Shown here piece after piece: positions 7,398-15,891 of a stretch of 64,000 nt of DNA (position 1 is its first letter; every line of letters starts with the position of its first letter). This DNA is from Methyloversatilis discipulorum (GTDB taxonomy: Bacteria > Pseudomonadota > Gammaproteobacteria > Burkholderiales > Rhodocyclaceae). The stretch covers positions 1,984,001 to 2,048,000 of the forward strand of contig NZ_ARVV01000001.1 of NCBI RefSeq assembly GCF_000385375.1. The letters are read 5' to 3'. The position numbers were made by a program, and so were the translations under genes. Under the pieces are notes generated by a model, which had not been told where the DNA came from, did no database searches, and worked only from the letters and a program-made list of their open reading frames with translations.

Positions 7398-8750
7398 GTG
7401 TCTGAATTTCCCCCGCTGCTCGTCCTGATCGGTCTGCTCCAGATACTGCTGCTCGGCGCAGTCGTCTGGCTCGTACTACGCGTGCGCGCGCTGGGCGGCG
7501 GGCTGGACGCCGCCACGCAGGAGGGCCAGCGGCAGACGCTGGCCGCGCTGCACGAGGGCCTGCAGCGGCAGACCGAGCGCACCGTGGGCATGCAGGCCGA
7601 CGCCGACGAGCGGCTGCGCCGCGCCATTTCGCTCGAACTGGGCGCGGCACGCGACGCGGTCGGTGCGCTGCAGCGCGCCCAGCAGGTCGGGCTGGCCGAA
7701 CTGTCGGCGGCGCTGAACAGCCGCCAGGAAACCCTGCGCACCGAACTGGTGGCGCAGACCGCAGCCACGCTGGCCGAACAGACGCGGGTGCAGCAGGAGG
7801 CGCTGCAGAACGGCCTGCAGAACGCCTCGGTGCAGCTGACGGCGTCGATCGAATCGCTGACCCGCACCGTGAACGAACGGCTCGAACTGCTCAGCGGCCG
7901 CGTGCACGAACGGCTGGAAGAGGGCTTCCGCAAGACCAACGAAACCTTCGCCAGCGTGATGGCGCGGCTGGCCACCATCGACGAGGCGCAGAAGAAGATC
8001 GAGGGGCTGTCGACCAGCGTGGTGAGCCTGAAGGAACTGCTGGGCGACAAGAAGGCGCGCGGCGCCTTCGGTGAGGTGCAGCTGGAGGCGCTGGTGCGCA
8101 ACGCGCTGCCGCCAGACGCCTTCGAATTCCAGGCCACGCTGTCGAATGGCGCCCGGGTCGACTGCCTGCTGCGGCTGCCGGAGCCGACCGGCCGGGTGGC
8201 GGTCGATTCCAAGTTCCCGCTGGAAAACTATCACCGCATGTTCGCCGCCGATGCGGCCGAAGCCGACCGCAGGCAGGCGCAGGCGGCCTTCCGTGCCGAC
8301 GTGCGCAAGCACGTCGACGACATCGCGGCCAAGTACATCATCGCCGACGAGACCTCGGACGGCGCGGTCATGTTCCTGCCGGCCGAGGCGGTGTTTGCCG
8401 AACTGCACGCCCACCACGCCGAGGTGATCGCCTACGCGCAGGCCAAGCGGGTGTGGATCGTGTCGCCGACCACGCTGATGGCGGTGCTGAACACCGCGCG
8501 CGCCGTGCTCAAGGACGTCGAGACGCGCAAGCAGATCCACCTGATCCGCGACGCGCTGGGCCGGCTGGCCAAGGACTTCACGCTGTTCGACAAACGCATG
8601 GAAAAACTCGCCACTCACATCCGTCAGGCGCACGACGACGTGCAGGAAGTCGCCATTTCCAGCCGCAAGATCAGCGGTCAGTTCGTGCGCATCGAGCGCG
8701 CCGAGGCCGACGCACTGAGGTCGCTGGACACGCCGGAGGACGGCGCATGA
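7398..8750 (+). CDS. rmuC: DNA recombination protein RmuC
   Basis: The 450-residue protein has an N-terminal membrane anchor (LLVLIGLLQILLLGAVVWLVL), a long coiled coil at about residues 45-215, and the RmuC nuclease-like core (FGEVQLEALVRNALPP, VAVDSKFPLENY, SDGAVMFLPAEAVF, WIVSPTTLMAVLNT). RmuC limits recombination between short inverted repeats. GTG 7398 (VSEFPPLL) gives the family length; the open frame further upstream lacks family features. A TATACT -10-like hexamer lies at about 7332. The stop overlaps the next gene by 4 nt. Confidence 0.9.
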   Translation: MSEFPPLLVLIGLLQILLLGAVVWLVLRVRALGGGLDAATQEGQRQTLAALHEGLQRQTERTVGMQADADERLRRAISLELGAARDAVGALQRAQQVGLAELSAALNSRQETLRTELVAQTAATLAEQTRVQQEALQNGLQNASVQLTASIESLTRTVNERLELLSGRVHERLEEGFRKTNETFASVMARLATIDEAQKKIEGLSTSVVSLKELLGDKKARGAFGEVQLEALVRNALPPDAFEFQATLSNGARVDCLLRLPEPTGRVAVDSKFPLENYHRMFAADAAEADRRQAQAAFRADVRKHVDDIAAKYIIADETSDGAVMFLPAEAVFAELHAHHAEVIAYAQAKRVWIVSPTTLMAVLNTARAVLKDVETRKQIHLIRDALGRLAKDFTLFDKRMEKLATHIRQAHDDVQEVAISSRKISGQFVRIERAEADALRSLDTPEDGA

Positions 8751-9691
8751 ACGCCGCGCTCCAGCAGATCCTGCTCGCCGCGCCGCTGTTCGTTCTGGTG
8801 TTCGTCGGCTACGGCATCGTTCATTGGGGCGGCTGGCCGAAAGCGGCGGCCGACGCGCTGGCCAAGTTCGTGTTCACCATCGCGCTGCCCGCCATGCTGT
8901 TCCGGTTGATGAGCGGCTTCGCCAGCCTGCCGCCGGTGGACGTTCGGCTGCTGGCCGCCTTCTTCGGCGGCTGCCTCGTCGTGTTCCTGCTCGGCCGCCT
9001 GGTGTCGGCGAAACTGTTCCGGCTCGACGGCGTGTCGCAGTCGGTGTTCGCGCTGGGCGGCGTGTTCTCGAACAACGTGCTGCTCGGCCTGCCGCTCACC
9101 CGCATCCTGCTGGGTGAAGAGGCCATGCCGGCGGCCGCGCTGGTGGTCGTGTTCAACGCGCTGACGCTATGGACGCTGGTCACTGTGTCGGTCGAGTGGG
9201 CGAAGACCGGTGCGCTGACGCTGGCCGGTTTCGGCAAGACCGCACGCGGCGTGCTGACCAATCCGCTGGTCGCGTCGATCCTGGCAGGCACCGTGTTCAG
9301 TCTGACCGGTTTCCAGCTGCCGTCGCTGATCGACCAGCCGCTGAAGCTACTGGGCGACGCCGCGCTGCCGATGTCGCTGATCGCGCTCGGCATGGGGCTG
9401 GCGGAGTTCGGCGTACGCGAAGGCTGGCAGCAGAGCGTCAGCATCAGCGTGCTGAAGCTGCTCGCCCACCCGCTGGTGGTGTGGGGGCTGGCGGTGCTGC
9501 TCGGTCTGCCGCCGGTGGAGACGCAGGCGGTGGTACTGCTCGCCTCGCTGTCGGTCGGCGCCAACGTCTATCTGATGTCGCGCCAGTTCCACGTCATGCA
9601 GGGGCCGGTGGCCAGCAGCCTGCTGATGTCCACCGCGCTCGCCGCGCTGACCACGCCGCTGATGCTGGCGCTGGTTGCGGCGACTGTGTGA
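8747..9691 (+). CDS. AEC family transporter (auxin efflux carrier/malonate permease type)
   Basis: The 314-residue protein has about ten predicted helices in two halves, with the AEC-type features FSNNVLLGLPLTRILLGEEA and GDAALPMSLIALGMGL, and a final LSVGANVYLMSRQF. The family moves organic anions or small metabolites across the inner membrane; the substrate cannot be read from sequence. ATG 8747 overlaps the rmuC stop (ATGA), so the two may be co-transcribed although their functions seem unrelated. Confidence 0.85.
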   Translation: MNAALQQILLAAPLFVLVFVGYGIVHWGGWPKAAADALAKFVFTIALPAMLFRLMSGFASLPPVDVRLLAAFFGGCLVVFLLGRLVSAKLFRLDGVSQSVFALGGVFSNNVLLGLPLTRILLGEEAMPAAALVVVFNALTLWTLVTVSVEWAKTGALTLAGFGKTARGVLTNPLVASILAGTVFSLTGFQLPSLIDQPLKLLGDAALPMSLIALGMGLAEFGVREGWQQSVSISVLKLLAHPLVVWGLAVLLGLPPVETQAVVLLASLSVGANVYLMSRQFHVMQGPVASSLLMSTALAALTTPLMLALVAATV

Positions 9692-9760
9692 AGCCTTCCT
9701 TCGGCTGGCGAGGTGGAGCGCACGCAGGCGCGGGCTTCTGACTCAGAAAGCGCCCGTTCC

Positions 9761-10030
9761 AGCCCCGCGGACCGCAGCCGCCGCATCGCGACCGGAGGTC
9801 GCTCCCACATGGATCGCGCTCCGTGCGCCGTCGGAGCCTGGTTTGGTGGGAGCGAGCTTGCTCGCGATTGCAGCCTGAATCGAAGCCGGCGGTCTGCAAC
9901 GGCCGCGTCGCGGCCAAGGCCGCTCCCACGGGGGCATGTGCGAGACCCGCGGCCGAAGCCCGGGCGGGGTTCTGTGGGAGGGGTCTTGACCCCGACCGCG
10001 CGCTGCATCGAAGCCCGCGGACCGCAGTGC
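9761..10030 (+). repeat. cluster of four REP-like palindromic units in alternating orientation
   Basis: This gene-free interval (9692-10035) carries four copies of a GTGGGAGCGA-type unit, each with its own small hairpin. They lie at 9786-9808 (reverse), 9846-9868 (forward, GCGAGC-TT-GCTCGC), 9908-9929 (reverse, GCGGCC-AA-GGCCGC) and 9974-9996 (forward, GGGGTC-TT-GACCCC). A second motif, GCCCGCGGACCGCAG or close, appears three times between them at 9761-9780, 9883-9900 and 10011-10030. Inverted pairs at 40-60 nt spacing are the arrangement of BIME/REP elements, mobilised in other bacteria by RAYT transposases. The cluster lies between convergent genes, a usual place for REPs. Confidence 0.8.
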
Positions 10031-10035
10031 CGACC

Positions 10036-10968
10036 TCAGTCTTCGGCGCTCGGTTTCAGCGCGGCCTTCACCGTCACCTCGTTCAGCGACGGTTCGCACA
10101 GTTCGATGAAGCGGTAGGCGTAGCTGCGCAGGTAGTGCTTGCGGCGCAGCGCGATCAGCGTGGTGTTTGCCTCGAACAGGTGTTCGCTGTCGAGCAGGCG
10201 CAGGCCGCTGTCGCGGACCGGGTCGAAGGCGACCGAGGCGATGATGCCGGCGCCCAGGCCCAGTTCGACATAGGTCTTGATCACGTCGGCATCGAGTGCG
10301 GACATGACGATGTCCGGCAGCAGACCGGCGCGGGCGAAGGTGGCGTCGATGCGCGCGCGGCCGGTGAAGCCTTCGTGATAGGTCACCACCGGGTGTTCGG
10401 CCAGCGCTTCGAGCGTCAGCGGTTTCACCGCTTCCAGCGGGTGCCCGGCCGGCACGATGGCCGCGTGATGCCAGGAATGGAAGGGGAAGGTCACCAGTTC
10501 CGGCGCCGCCGACAGCGTTTCGGTCGCGATGCCGATGTCCGCTTCGCCGTCGTTCAGCAGATCGACGATTTCGGTCGGGCTGGCCTGCAGCAGCACCAGG
10601 TGCACCTTGGGGAAGAGGCGCTTGAACTCGGTCACCACGCGCGGCAGTGCGTAGCGCGCCTGGGTGTGCGTGGTGGCGATGCGCAGCTGACCCTCGTCGC
10701 GACGGGCGAACTGTTCGGCCAGCCGCTTGATGTTGCCGGCATCGAGCAGCATGCGCTCGACGATCTCGACCAGTTCGCTGCCTGGCTCGGTCAGGCCGAG
10801 CAGACGCTTGCCCTTGCGGACGAAGAGCTCGACGCCCAGTTCGTCCTCCAGGTCCTTGATGTGCTTGCTCACGCCGGACTGCGACGTGAACAGCGCGTTG
10901 GCGACTTCGGTCAGGTTGAACTGGCGCCTGACGGTTTCGCGAATGATGCGGAGCTGCTGGAAATTCAT
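10036..10968 (-). CDS. cysB: CysB-type LysR transcriptional regulator of sulfur assimilation
   Basis: The 310-residue LysR protein has an N-terminal winged helix (MNFQQLRIIRETVRRQFNLT, ALFTSQSGVSKHIKDLEDEL) that is the CysB/Cbl version. The effector domain carries TTHTQARYALP, ASPTEIVDLLNDGEADIGIATE and ELGLGAGIIAS. CysB proteins activate sulfate-starvation genes with N-acetylserine or APS as effectors. It sits 39 nt after cysA as the last gene of cysTWAB, so its own synthesis should follow sulfate-transport expression. It is my first candidate to bind the 26-nt motif at several promoters here. Confidence 0.9.
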   Translation of the reverse strand: MNFQQLRIIRETVRRQFNLTEVANALFTSQSGVSKHIKDLEDELGVELFVRKGKRLLGLTEPGSELVEIVERMLLDAGNIKRLAEQFARRDEGQLRIATTHTQARYALPRVVTEFKRLFPKVHLVLLQASPTEIVDLLNDGEADIGIATETLSAAPELVTFPFHSWHHAAIVPAGHPLEAVKPLTLEALAEHPVVTYHEGFTGRARIDATFARAGLLPDIVMSALDADVIKTYVELGLGAGIIASVAFDPVRDSGLRLLDSEHLFEANTTLIALRRKHYLRSYAYRFIELCEPSLNEVTVKAALKPSAED

Positions 10969-11007
10969 GTCTTTTCTTTCGGTATCACGGCCTGCGGTCG
11001 GGCGCGT

Positions 11008-12072
11008 TCAGCGCGCGAACACGCGCAGCCGCGACGGCTGCAGGCGTACGGTCTGGCCTTCAGCCAGCGCCAGTGCGGCGACGCGCTCGCGTGTCAGTTC
11101 CACTTCGAAGTGCTGGCCGGTGGCGCCATTCAGTCCGTCCAGCTCGACCCGGGCGGTGACGCCGAAGGACAGCACGCGACTGATCCGCGCCGGCACGCCG
11201 TCGGTTGCGGCGGCGTCGGTCAGGATGTCCAGCTCGTGCGGCCGGGCGAAGGCGATCACCTTGTCGCCGTGCGCGAAGCCGTCGGCGACGTGCGGCAGCC
11301 GCTCGTCGCCGACGCGCAGCGCGTCACCGTCCACGTGAGCGTGGAAGGGGTTCACCGCGCCGAGGAAGCCATAGACGAAGGGCGTGGCCGGGTGACGGTA
11401 TACCTCTTCCGGCGTGCCGATCTGCTCGACCTTGCCGTGGTCCATCAGCACCACGCGGTCGGCCACTTCGAGCGCCTCCTCCTGGTCGTGGGTGACGAAG
11501 ATGGAGGTGATGTGCAGTTCGTCGTGCAGCCGGCGCAGCCAGCGGCGCAGTTCCTTGCGCACCTTGGCGTCGAGCGCGCCGAACGGTTCGTCGAGCAGCA
11601 GCACGCGCGGTTCGACCGCCAGCGCGCGGGCCAGCGCAATGCGCTGGCGCTGACCGCCCGACAGCTGAGCCGGGAAGCGGTCGGCCAGCCAGTCCAGCTG
11701 CACCAGCTTCAGCAGGTCGTGCACCTTGGTGCGGATGACCTTTTCCGACGGCCGCTGGCTGCGCGGCTTCATGCGCAGGCCGAAAGCCACGTTGTCGAAC
11801 ACGCTCATGTGGCGGAACAGCGCGTAGTGCTGGAACACGAAACCAACGTGGCGTTCGCGCACATGGGTGTCGGAGGCGTCCTCGCCGTCGAGCAGCACGC
11901 GGCCGCTGTCCGCCGATTCGAGTCCGGCGATGATGCGCAGCAGCGTGGTCTTGCCGCAGCCGGACGGGCCCAGCAGCGCGACCAGCTCGCCGGTCGGGAA
12001 GTCGAGTGACACGTCGCCCAGCGCGACGAAGTCGCCGAAGGCCTTGTGGATGTTCTGGACCTGGATGCTCAT
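11008..12072 (-). CDS. cysA: sulfate/thiosulfate ABC importer ATPase
   Basis: The 354-residue ATPase has Walker [12 protein letters not shown] near residue 35, signature [15 protein letters not shown], Walker [13 protein letters not shown], the H-loop [13 protein letters not shown] and a C-terminal TOBE-like regulatory domain with [11 protein letters not shown], as in CysA. It powers sulfate import through CysT/CysW with the periplasmic Sbp. Start ATG 12072 ([13 protein letters not shown]) is the family start. A 231-nt spacer with inverted repeats separates it from cysW, unusual inside this operon. Confidence 0.95.
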   Translation of the reverse strand: MSIQVQNIHKAFGDFVALGDVSLDFPTGELVALLGPSGCGKTTLLRIIAGLESADSGRVLLDGEDASDTHVRERHVGFVFQHYALFRHMSVFDNVAFGLRMKPRSQRPSEKVIRTKVHDLLKLVQLDWLADRFPAQLSGGQRQRIALARALAVEPRVLLLDEPFGALDAKVRKELRRWLRRLHDELHITSIFVTHDQEEALEVADRVVLMDHGKVEQIGTPEEVYRHPATPFVYGFLGAVNPFHAHVDGDALRVGDERLPHVADGFAHGDKVIAFARPHELDILTDAAATDGVPARISRVLSFGVTARVELDGLNGATGQHFEVELTRERVAALALAEGQTVRLQPSRLRVFAR

Positions 12073-12086
12073 TCTTCTTCCTTCAA

Positions 12087-12316
12087 GAGGGGCTCGTGAT
12101 TCGGGTTCGATGCGCGCGCGTGGTGGCTGGAGCGTTCCGGACAAGGCGGATCGACGCAGCCCGACTGGCTGTCAGGCAAGGAGATTCAACGCAGGCCGGG
12201 ACGCTCCAGCTGCCACGCCCGAAGGGTTGCGCGCGCGCACGCACGTCGTTGCGTCGGGATCGACAGCTGGCGGCGCGCGTGCAACGCGCCCATCGAACCC
12301 GTGTCACGAGTCCCTC
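12087..12316. repeat. nested imperfect inverted repeats in the cysW-cysA spacer
   Basis: The spacer can fold back on itself. The outer arms at 12087-12118 and 12285-12316 (32 nt each) are complementary at all but about five positions; their core is GGGTTCGATG paired with CATCGAACCC. The inner arms at 12126-12140 (GCTGGAGCGTTCCGG) and 12196-12210 pair with one mismatch. A further pair of Gly/Cys-type GC arms lies at about 12224-12285. The right outer arm contains the last codons and stop of cysW. No coding sequence fits. Possible roles are an mRNA stabilising or attenuating structure, or a degenerate miniature mobile element. Confidence 0.6.
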
Positions 12317-13179
12317 CTTGCCTGGTGTTCGATCCAGGTCTTGACGCCCAGGGTCACCAGCGCCAGCAGGGCGAGCAGCGACGCGACGGCGAAGGCGGCT
12401 GCGAACTGGTATTCGTTGTAGAGAATTTCGACATGCAGCGGCATCGTGTTGGTCAGGCCGCGGATGTGGCCGGACACCACCGACACGGCGCCGAACTCGC
12501 CCATCGCCCGCGCATTGGTCAGGATGACGCCGTACAGCAGGCCCCATTTGATATTGGGCAGGGTGACGTGCCAGAAGGTCTGCCAGCCGTTGGCGCCCAG
12601 CACCACCGCGGCTTCCTCCTCCTCCTTGCCCTGCGCCTGCATCAGCGGAATCAGCTCGCGGGCGATGAAGGGGAAGGTGACGAAGACGGTGGCCAGCACG
12701 ATGCCCGGCACGGCGAAGATGATCTTCAGGTCATGTTCCTGCAGCCAGGGTCCGAACCAGCCCTGCGCGCCGAACACCAGCACGTAGATCAGGCCGGCGA
12801 CCACCGGTGACACCGAGAAGGGCAGGTCGATCAGCGTGATCAGGAAATGCTTGCCGCGGAAGTTGAACTTGGTGATCGCCCACGCGGCCGACACGCCGAA
12901 GGTCAGATTCAGCGGCACCGCGATCACCGCGGCGATCAGCGTGAGCTTGATCGCCGACAGCGCGTCCGGCTCGACCAGCGCGGCCAGATAGGTGTCCCAG
13001 CCCTTGCGCAGCGCCTCGACGAACACCGCGATCAGCGGCATCAGCAGGAAGAGGACGAAGAAGGTGAGCGAGACGGCGATGATCGTCCATTTGACCCAGG
13101 CCGGCTCGCGCGTGGCGGCCCGGCCTTCGAAGCGCGCCGCGACGTCGCCGGCGGCGTGCAGTGTGGTGGCGGCTGCCAT
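12304..13179 (-). CDS. cysW: sulfate/thiosulfate ABC importer permease CysW
   Basis: The 291-residue permease has six predicted helices and the EAA-type loop [22 protein letters not shown] followed by [19 protein letters not shown], characteristic of CysW. The segment [21 protein letters not shown] is another CysW hallmark. It forms the channel heterodimer with CysT. Its start overlaps the cysT stop by 1 nt (TGATG), so the two should be translated together. Confidence 0.95.
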   Translation of the reverse strand: MAAATTLHAAGDVAARFEGRAATREPAWVKWTIIAVSLTFFVLFLLMPLIAVFVEALRKGWDTYLAALVEPDALSAIKLTLIAAVIAVPLNLTFGVSAAWAITKFNFRGKHFLITLIDLPFSVSPVVAGLIYVLVFGAQGWFGPWLQEHDLKIIFAVPGIVLATVFVTFPFIARELIPLMQAQGKEEEEAAVVLGANGWQTFWHVTLPNIKWGLLYGVILTNARAMGEFGAVSVVSGHIRGLTNTMPLHVEILYNEYQFAAAFAVASLLALLALVTLGVKTWIEHQARRDS

Positions 13180-14012
13180 CAGCGGTTCCTCCCGGTGGCT
13201 TTTTCGGTCCAGGCCTGCAGGCCGTTGATGGCCAGCAGCAGCACGAATGAGAACAGCAGCATCACGACCGCGATTGCGGTGGCGCCGGCGTAGTCGTACT
13301 GCTCCAGCTTGGTGATGATCATCAGCGGGGTGATTTCCGACACCATCGGAATGTTGCCGGCGATGAAGATGACCGAGCCGTATTCGCCGACCGCCCGCGC
13401 GAAGGCCAGCGCAAAGCCGGTCAGCAGAGCCGGCAGCAGTATCGGCAGCGTCACGTAGCGGAAGGTCTGCCAGCGGCGCGCGCCCAGGCTGGCGGCGGCT
13501 TCCTCCAGTTCAGTGTCGAGGTCTTCCAGGATGGGCTGCACGGTGCGCACGACGAAGGGCAGACCGATGAACACCAGTGCCACCAGCACGCCCAGCGGGG
13601 TGAACGCGACCTTGATGCCGAGCGGCTCCAGCGCCGACCCGAGCCAGCCGTTCGGCGCGTACAGCGCGGTCAGCGCGATGCCGGCCACGGCGGTCGGCAG
13701 CGCGAAGGGCAGGTCGATCAGCGCATCGACCAGCTTCTTGCCCGGGAAGGAGTAGCGCACCAGCGCCCAGGCCAGCGCCAGCCCGAATACCGCATTGATG
13801 GCGGCGGCCAGCAGCGAGGCGCCAAAGGACAGCCGGTACGAGGCGAGCACGCGCGGCGTCGTCACCACGTCCCAGAACTGTGCCAGACCGAGGCTGGCCG
13901 TCTTGATGAACACCGCCGACAGCGGGATCAGCACGATGATGGACAGGTAGAACAGCGTGTAACCCAGCGTCAGGTTGAAACCGGGCAGCACCTGGAAGGA
14001 ACGCCGGCTCAT
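13179..14012 (-). CDS. cysT: sulfate/thiosulfate ABC importer permease CysT (CysU)
   Basis: The 277-residue permease has six predicted helices, with PSLDxx-type replaced by [19 protein letters not shown] at the N-terminus, [20 protein letters not shown] in the middle and the EAA loop [19 protein letters not shown]. The motif [16 protein letters not shown] is diagnostic of CysT. It is the first gene of the operon cysT-cysW-cysA-cysB. The usual partner gene sbp is not here but about 25 kb away at 38984-39988. A candidate operator lies 100-125 nt upstream of the start. Confidence 0.95.
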   Translation of the reverse strand: MSRRSFQVLPGFNLTLGYTLFYLSIIVLIPLSAVFIKTASLGLAQFWDVVTTPRVLASYRLSFGASLLAAAINAVFGLALAWALVRYSFPGKKLVDALIDLPFALPTAVAGIALTALYAPNGWLGSALEPLGIKVAFTPLGVLVALVFIGLPFVVRTVQPILEDLDTELEEAAASLGARRWQTFRYVTLPILLPALLTGFALAFARAVGEYGSVIFIAGNIPMVSEITPLMIITKLEQYDYAGATAIAVVMLLFSFVLLLAINGLQAWTEKATGRNR

Positions 14013-14111
14013 GCGAGTCGCTCCTGCAGTGACTGACGTGAAGGTGGTGACATGGATCGCCCCGGAAGAATGTTGTCGAGGCGAGAGCTTAGGGAGTGGA
14101 TTAAATTACTG

Positions 14112-14137
14112 GAAATAATAAGAAGTGATTTGCTTAG
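14112..14137 (-). promoter_or_regulatory. candidate sulfur-regulon operator upstream of cysT
   Basis: Read on the minus strand this is CTAAGC, 14 nt, TATTTC. It matches the sbp copy closely, sharing most of the central TC..TTCTT.TT stretch; only the right half-site departs from the TGGTTC form. It lies in an AT-rich island within otherwise GC-rich DNA, as expected for a LysR-type (CysB) activation site. The 288-nt interval between cysT and the divergent gene at 14301 shows no coding sequence. Confidence 0.55.
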
Positions 14138-14300
14138 CGTAGATCTGAATTAACGAGCGCGTCGCGGCACGCCCGTGGTGCAGCGCAGCGCACGGGCAAA
14201 GTGCATCGACGCCGCATGCAACTTTTTTTCATACAAAGTCTAAAGGCGGCGTGGCGCAGGCCGAGAAGGTGTTCATTCCCCTTCAAGAAGGAAGCTGCCC

Positions 14301-15308
14301 ATGTTCGGTCTGAACCGCTCCCGCAAGGCCTTCGAATCGCTGTCCGCACTGATCGCAGCGTGTCGCGACAGCAACCGCGCACTGGCCAGTCCGCCGGCCG
14401 GTCTGCCGGAGCCTCTGGTCGCCACGCTGCGCGCGATGGCTGAACGAGAAGCCCGCCTGCAGACGGAGCTTGACGCACTGCGCGCCTTGCCCGGGCAGCT
14501 CGCGCAGATGCACGACGCACTCGCCGCGCAGGAAGCCCAGACCGGGCAGGCGCGCGCCGAGGCGGAGCGCGCAGCCCGCGACGCCGACGCTCTGCGCGAC
14601 GAAGCCGCACAGGCGCGTGCACAGGCCGATGCGCTGAGAGCCGACATGGCGCAGCGCGATCTGGCGCAGTCGGCGCTGACCGAAGGCACCTGGACCTACG
14701 ACATCGTCGATGGCGACCCCGACCACGCCGACAATCGCGTGCGCTGGTCCGACCAGCTGCGTGGCCTGCTCGGCGCCAGCCGCAGCGAATTTCCGGACAC
14801 CTGGGACAGCTGGCTTGCCGTGCTGCACCCGGATGACAAGACGCGTGTGATCGACGCGTTCAACGCTCACCTGACCGACAGCAGCGGCCGCACGCCCTAT
14901 GTATGCGAATACCGCCTGCGTCACCGCACGCGCGGCTACATCTGGTTCCGCGAGCGCGCCGCCACGGTACGCGACGCCCATGGTCGAGCGCTGCAGTCGG
15001 CTGGCGCGCTGCGCGACATTTCGGACGAGAAGCAGGCGCAGGAACTGCAGCGCGACCAGCGCGCGAAGATGGAGGACAGCATGCAGCAGATCCTGTCCAT
15101 CTCCGGCGTCATCAACGAGATCTCGAAGCGCACCAATCTGCTGGCGCTCAATGCCAGCATCGAGGCGGCGCGAGCCGGCGAGGTGGGGCGCGGCTTCGCC
15201 GTGGTGGCGGAAGAGGTGGCCAAGCTGGCCCTGCAGACGTCGAACGCGACCAGCGAAATCGTCAAGATGGCGGAAACCCAGCGCGCGCTGAGCGGCGCCG
15301 AGAGCTGA
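14301..15308 (+). CDS. soluble chemoreceptor-like protein with PAS domain and short MCP signalling tip
   Basis: The 335-residue protein lacks membrane segments. Residues 45-120 are a long Ala/Glu/Gln-rich coiled coil. A PAS_3-type fold follows (about 130-245: [49 protein letters not shown]). Residues 265-325 contain the highly conserved MCP tip ([34 protein letters not shown]). The protein ends soon after the tip, so the return helix is much shorter than in normal receptors. Ribosome site AAGGA precedes ATG 14301. It could signal to CheA/CheW from the cytoplasm or be a stand-alone PAS switch. Confidence 0.8.
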   Translation: MFGLNRSRKAFESLSALIAACRDSNRALASPPAGLPEPLVATLRAMAEREARLQTELDALRALPGQLAQMHDALAAQEAQTGQARAEAERAARDADALRDEAAQARAQADALRADMAQRDLAQSALTEGTWTYDIVDGDPDHADNRVRWSDQLRGLLGASRSEFPDTWDSWLAVLHPDDKTRVIDAFNAHLTDSSGRTPYVCEYRLRHRTRGYIWFRERAATVRDAHGRALQSAGALRDISDEKQAQELQRDQRAKMEDSMQQILSISGVINEISKRTNLLALNASIEAARAGEVGRGFAVVAEEVAKLALQTSNATSEIVKMAETQRALSGAES

Positions 15309-15320
15309 AGCCGGACGACG

Positions 15321-15860
15321 TCAGGCCTGCATGGTGCCGGCGATCAGGCTGGCGCTCTGCTGCAGCCGGCGGAACAGTTCGAGTCCTTCCGGCCAGGCGC
15401 CGTGGCCGGATTCGGTGTTCACGTGGCCGGCGTTGCCCAGATCGACCAGCTGTGCGCCCCAGCGCTCCGCCCAGCTGGCGGCCGCCAGGAACTTCATCCA
15501 CGGGTCGTTGCGACTGGCGGCGACAACGGCCGGGAAGGGGAAGGGCACGGCCGGAATGCGGGCCGTGATGCCGAACTTGTCCGGGCTGGCCGGCGCAACG
15601 AACAGCGCGCCGGCGATGCGCTCGCCGACGGACTGCGCAGCGACCGCCGAGGCGAGGCAGCCGAAGCTGTGGGCGACCAGCCAGACGCGGCCCGGCGCCT
15701 GCCGCACCGCGTCGGCGACGCGCGCCGACCACAGATCGATATCCGGCTGCGACCAGTCCGCCTGCTCGACGCGGGTGGCGCCGAGCAGCGGCTCGATCCA
15801 GCTCTGCCAGTGTTCGGGGCCGCTGCCGTTCAGGCCGGGCACCACCAGTACGCTGTCCAT
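15321..15860 (-). CDS. RBBP9/YdeN-type alpha/beta hydrolase
   Basis: The 179-residue protein is a compact serine hydrolase of the RBBP9 family. It has VLVVPGLNGSGPEHWQSW at the N-terminus, nucleophile S65 in AHSFGC, D119 in SRNDPW and H146 in AGHVN, a complete triad. The substrate is unknown; family members are small esterase-like enzymes. It is convergent with the chemoreceptor-like gene and 31 nt after prc. A paralogue at 56934-57602 has lost two of the triad residues. Confidence 0.85.
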   Translation of the reverse strand: MDSVLVVPGLNGSGPEHWQSWIEPLLGATRVEQADWSQPDIDLWSARVADAVRQAPGRVWLVAHSFGCLASAVAAQSVGERIAGALFVAPASPDKFGITARIPAVPFPFPAVVAASRNDPWMKFLAAASWAERWGAQLVDLGNAGHVNTESGHGAWPEGLELFRRLQQSASLIAGTMQA

Positions 15861-15891
15861 TCGGTAATCCGCTGCCTCTTTGAATATGCGC

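Noticed and set aside
9823-12009. 728-codon open frame on the plus strand
   Set aside because: It begins in the REP cluster and runs antisense to cysB and cysA; no family features.
12087-12316. small genes in the cysW-cysA spacer
   Set aside because: Open frames on both strands mirror each other because of the inverted repeats; they have no ribosome sites and no family resemblance.
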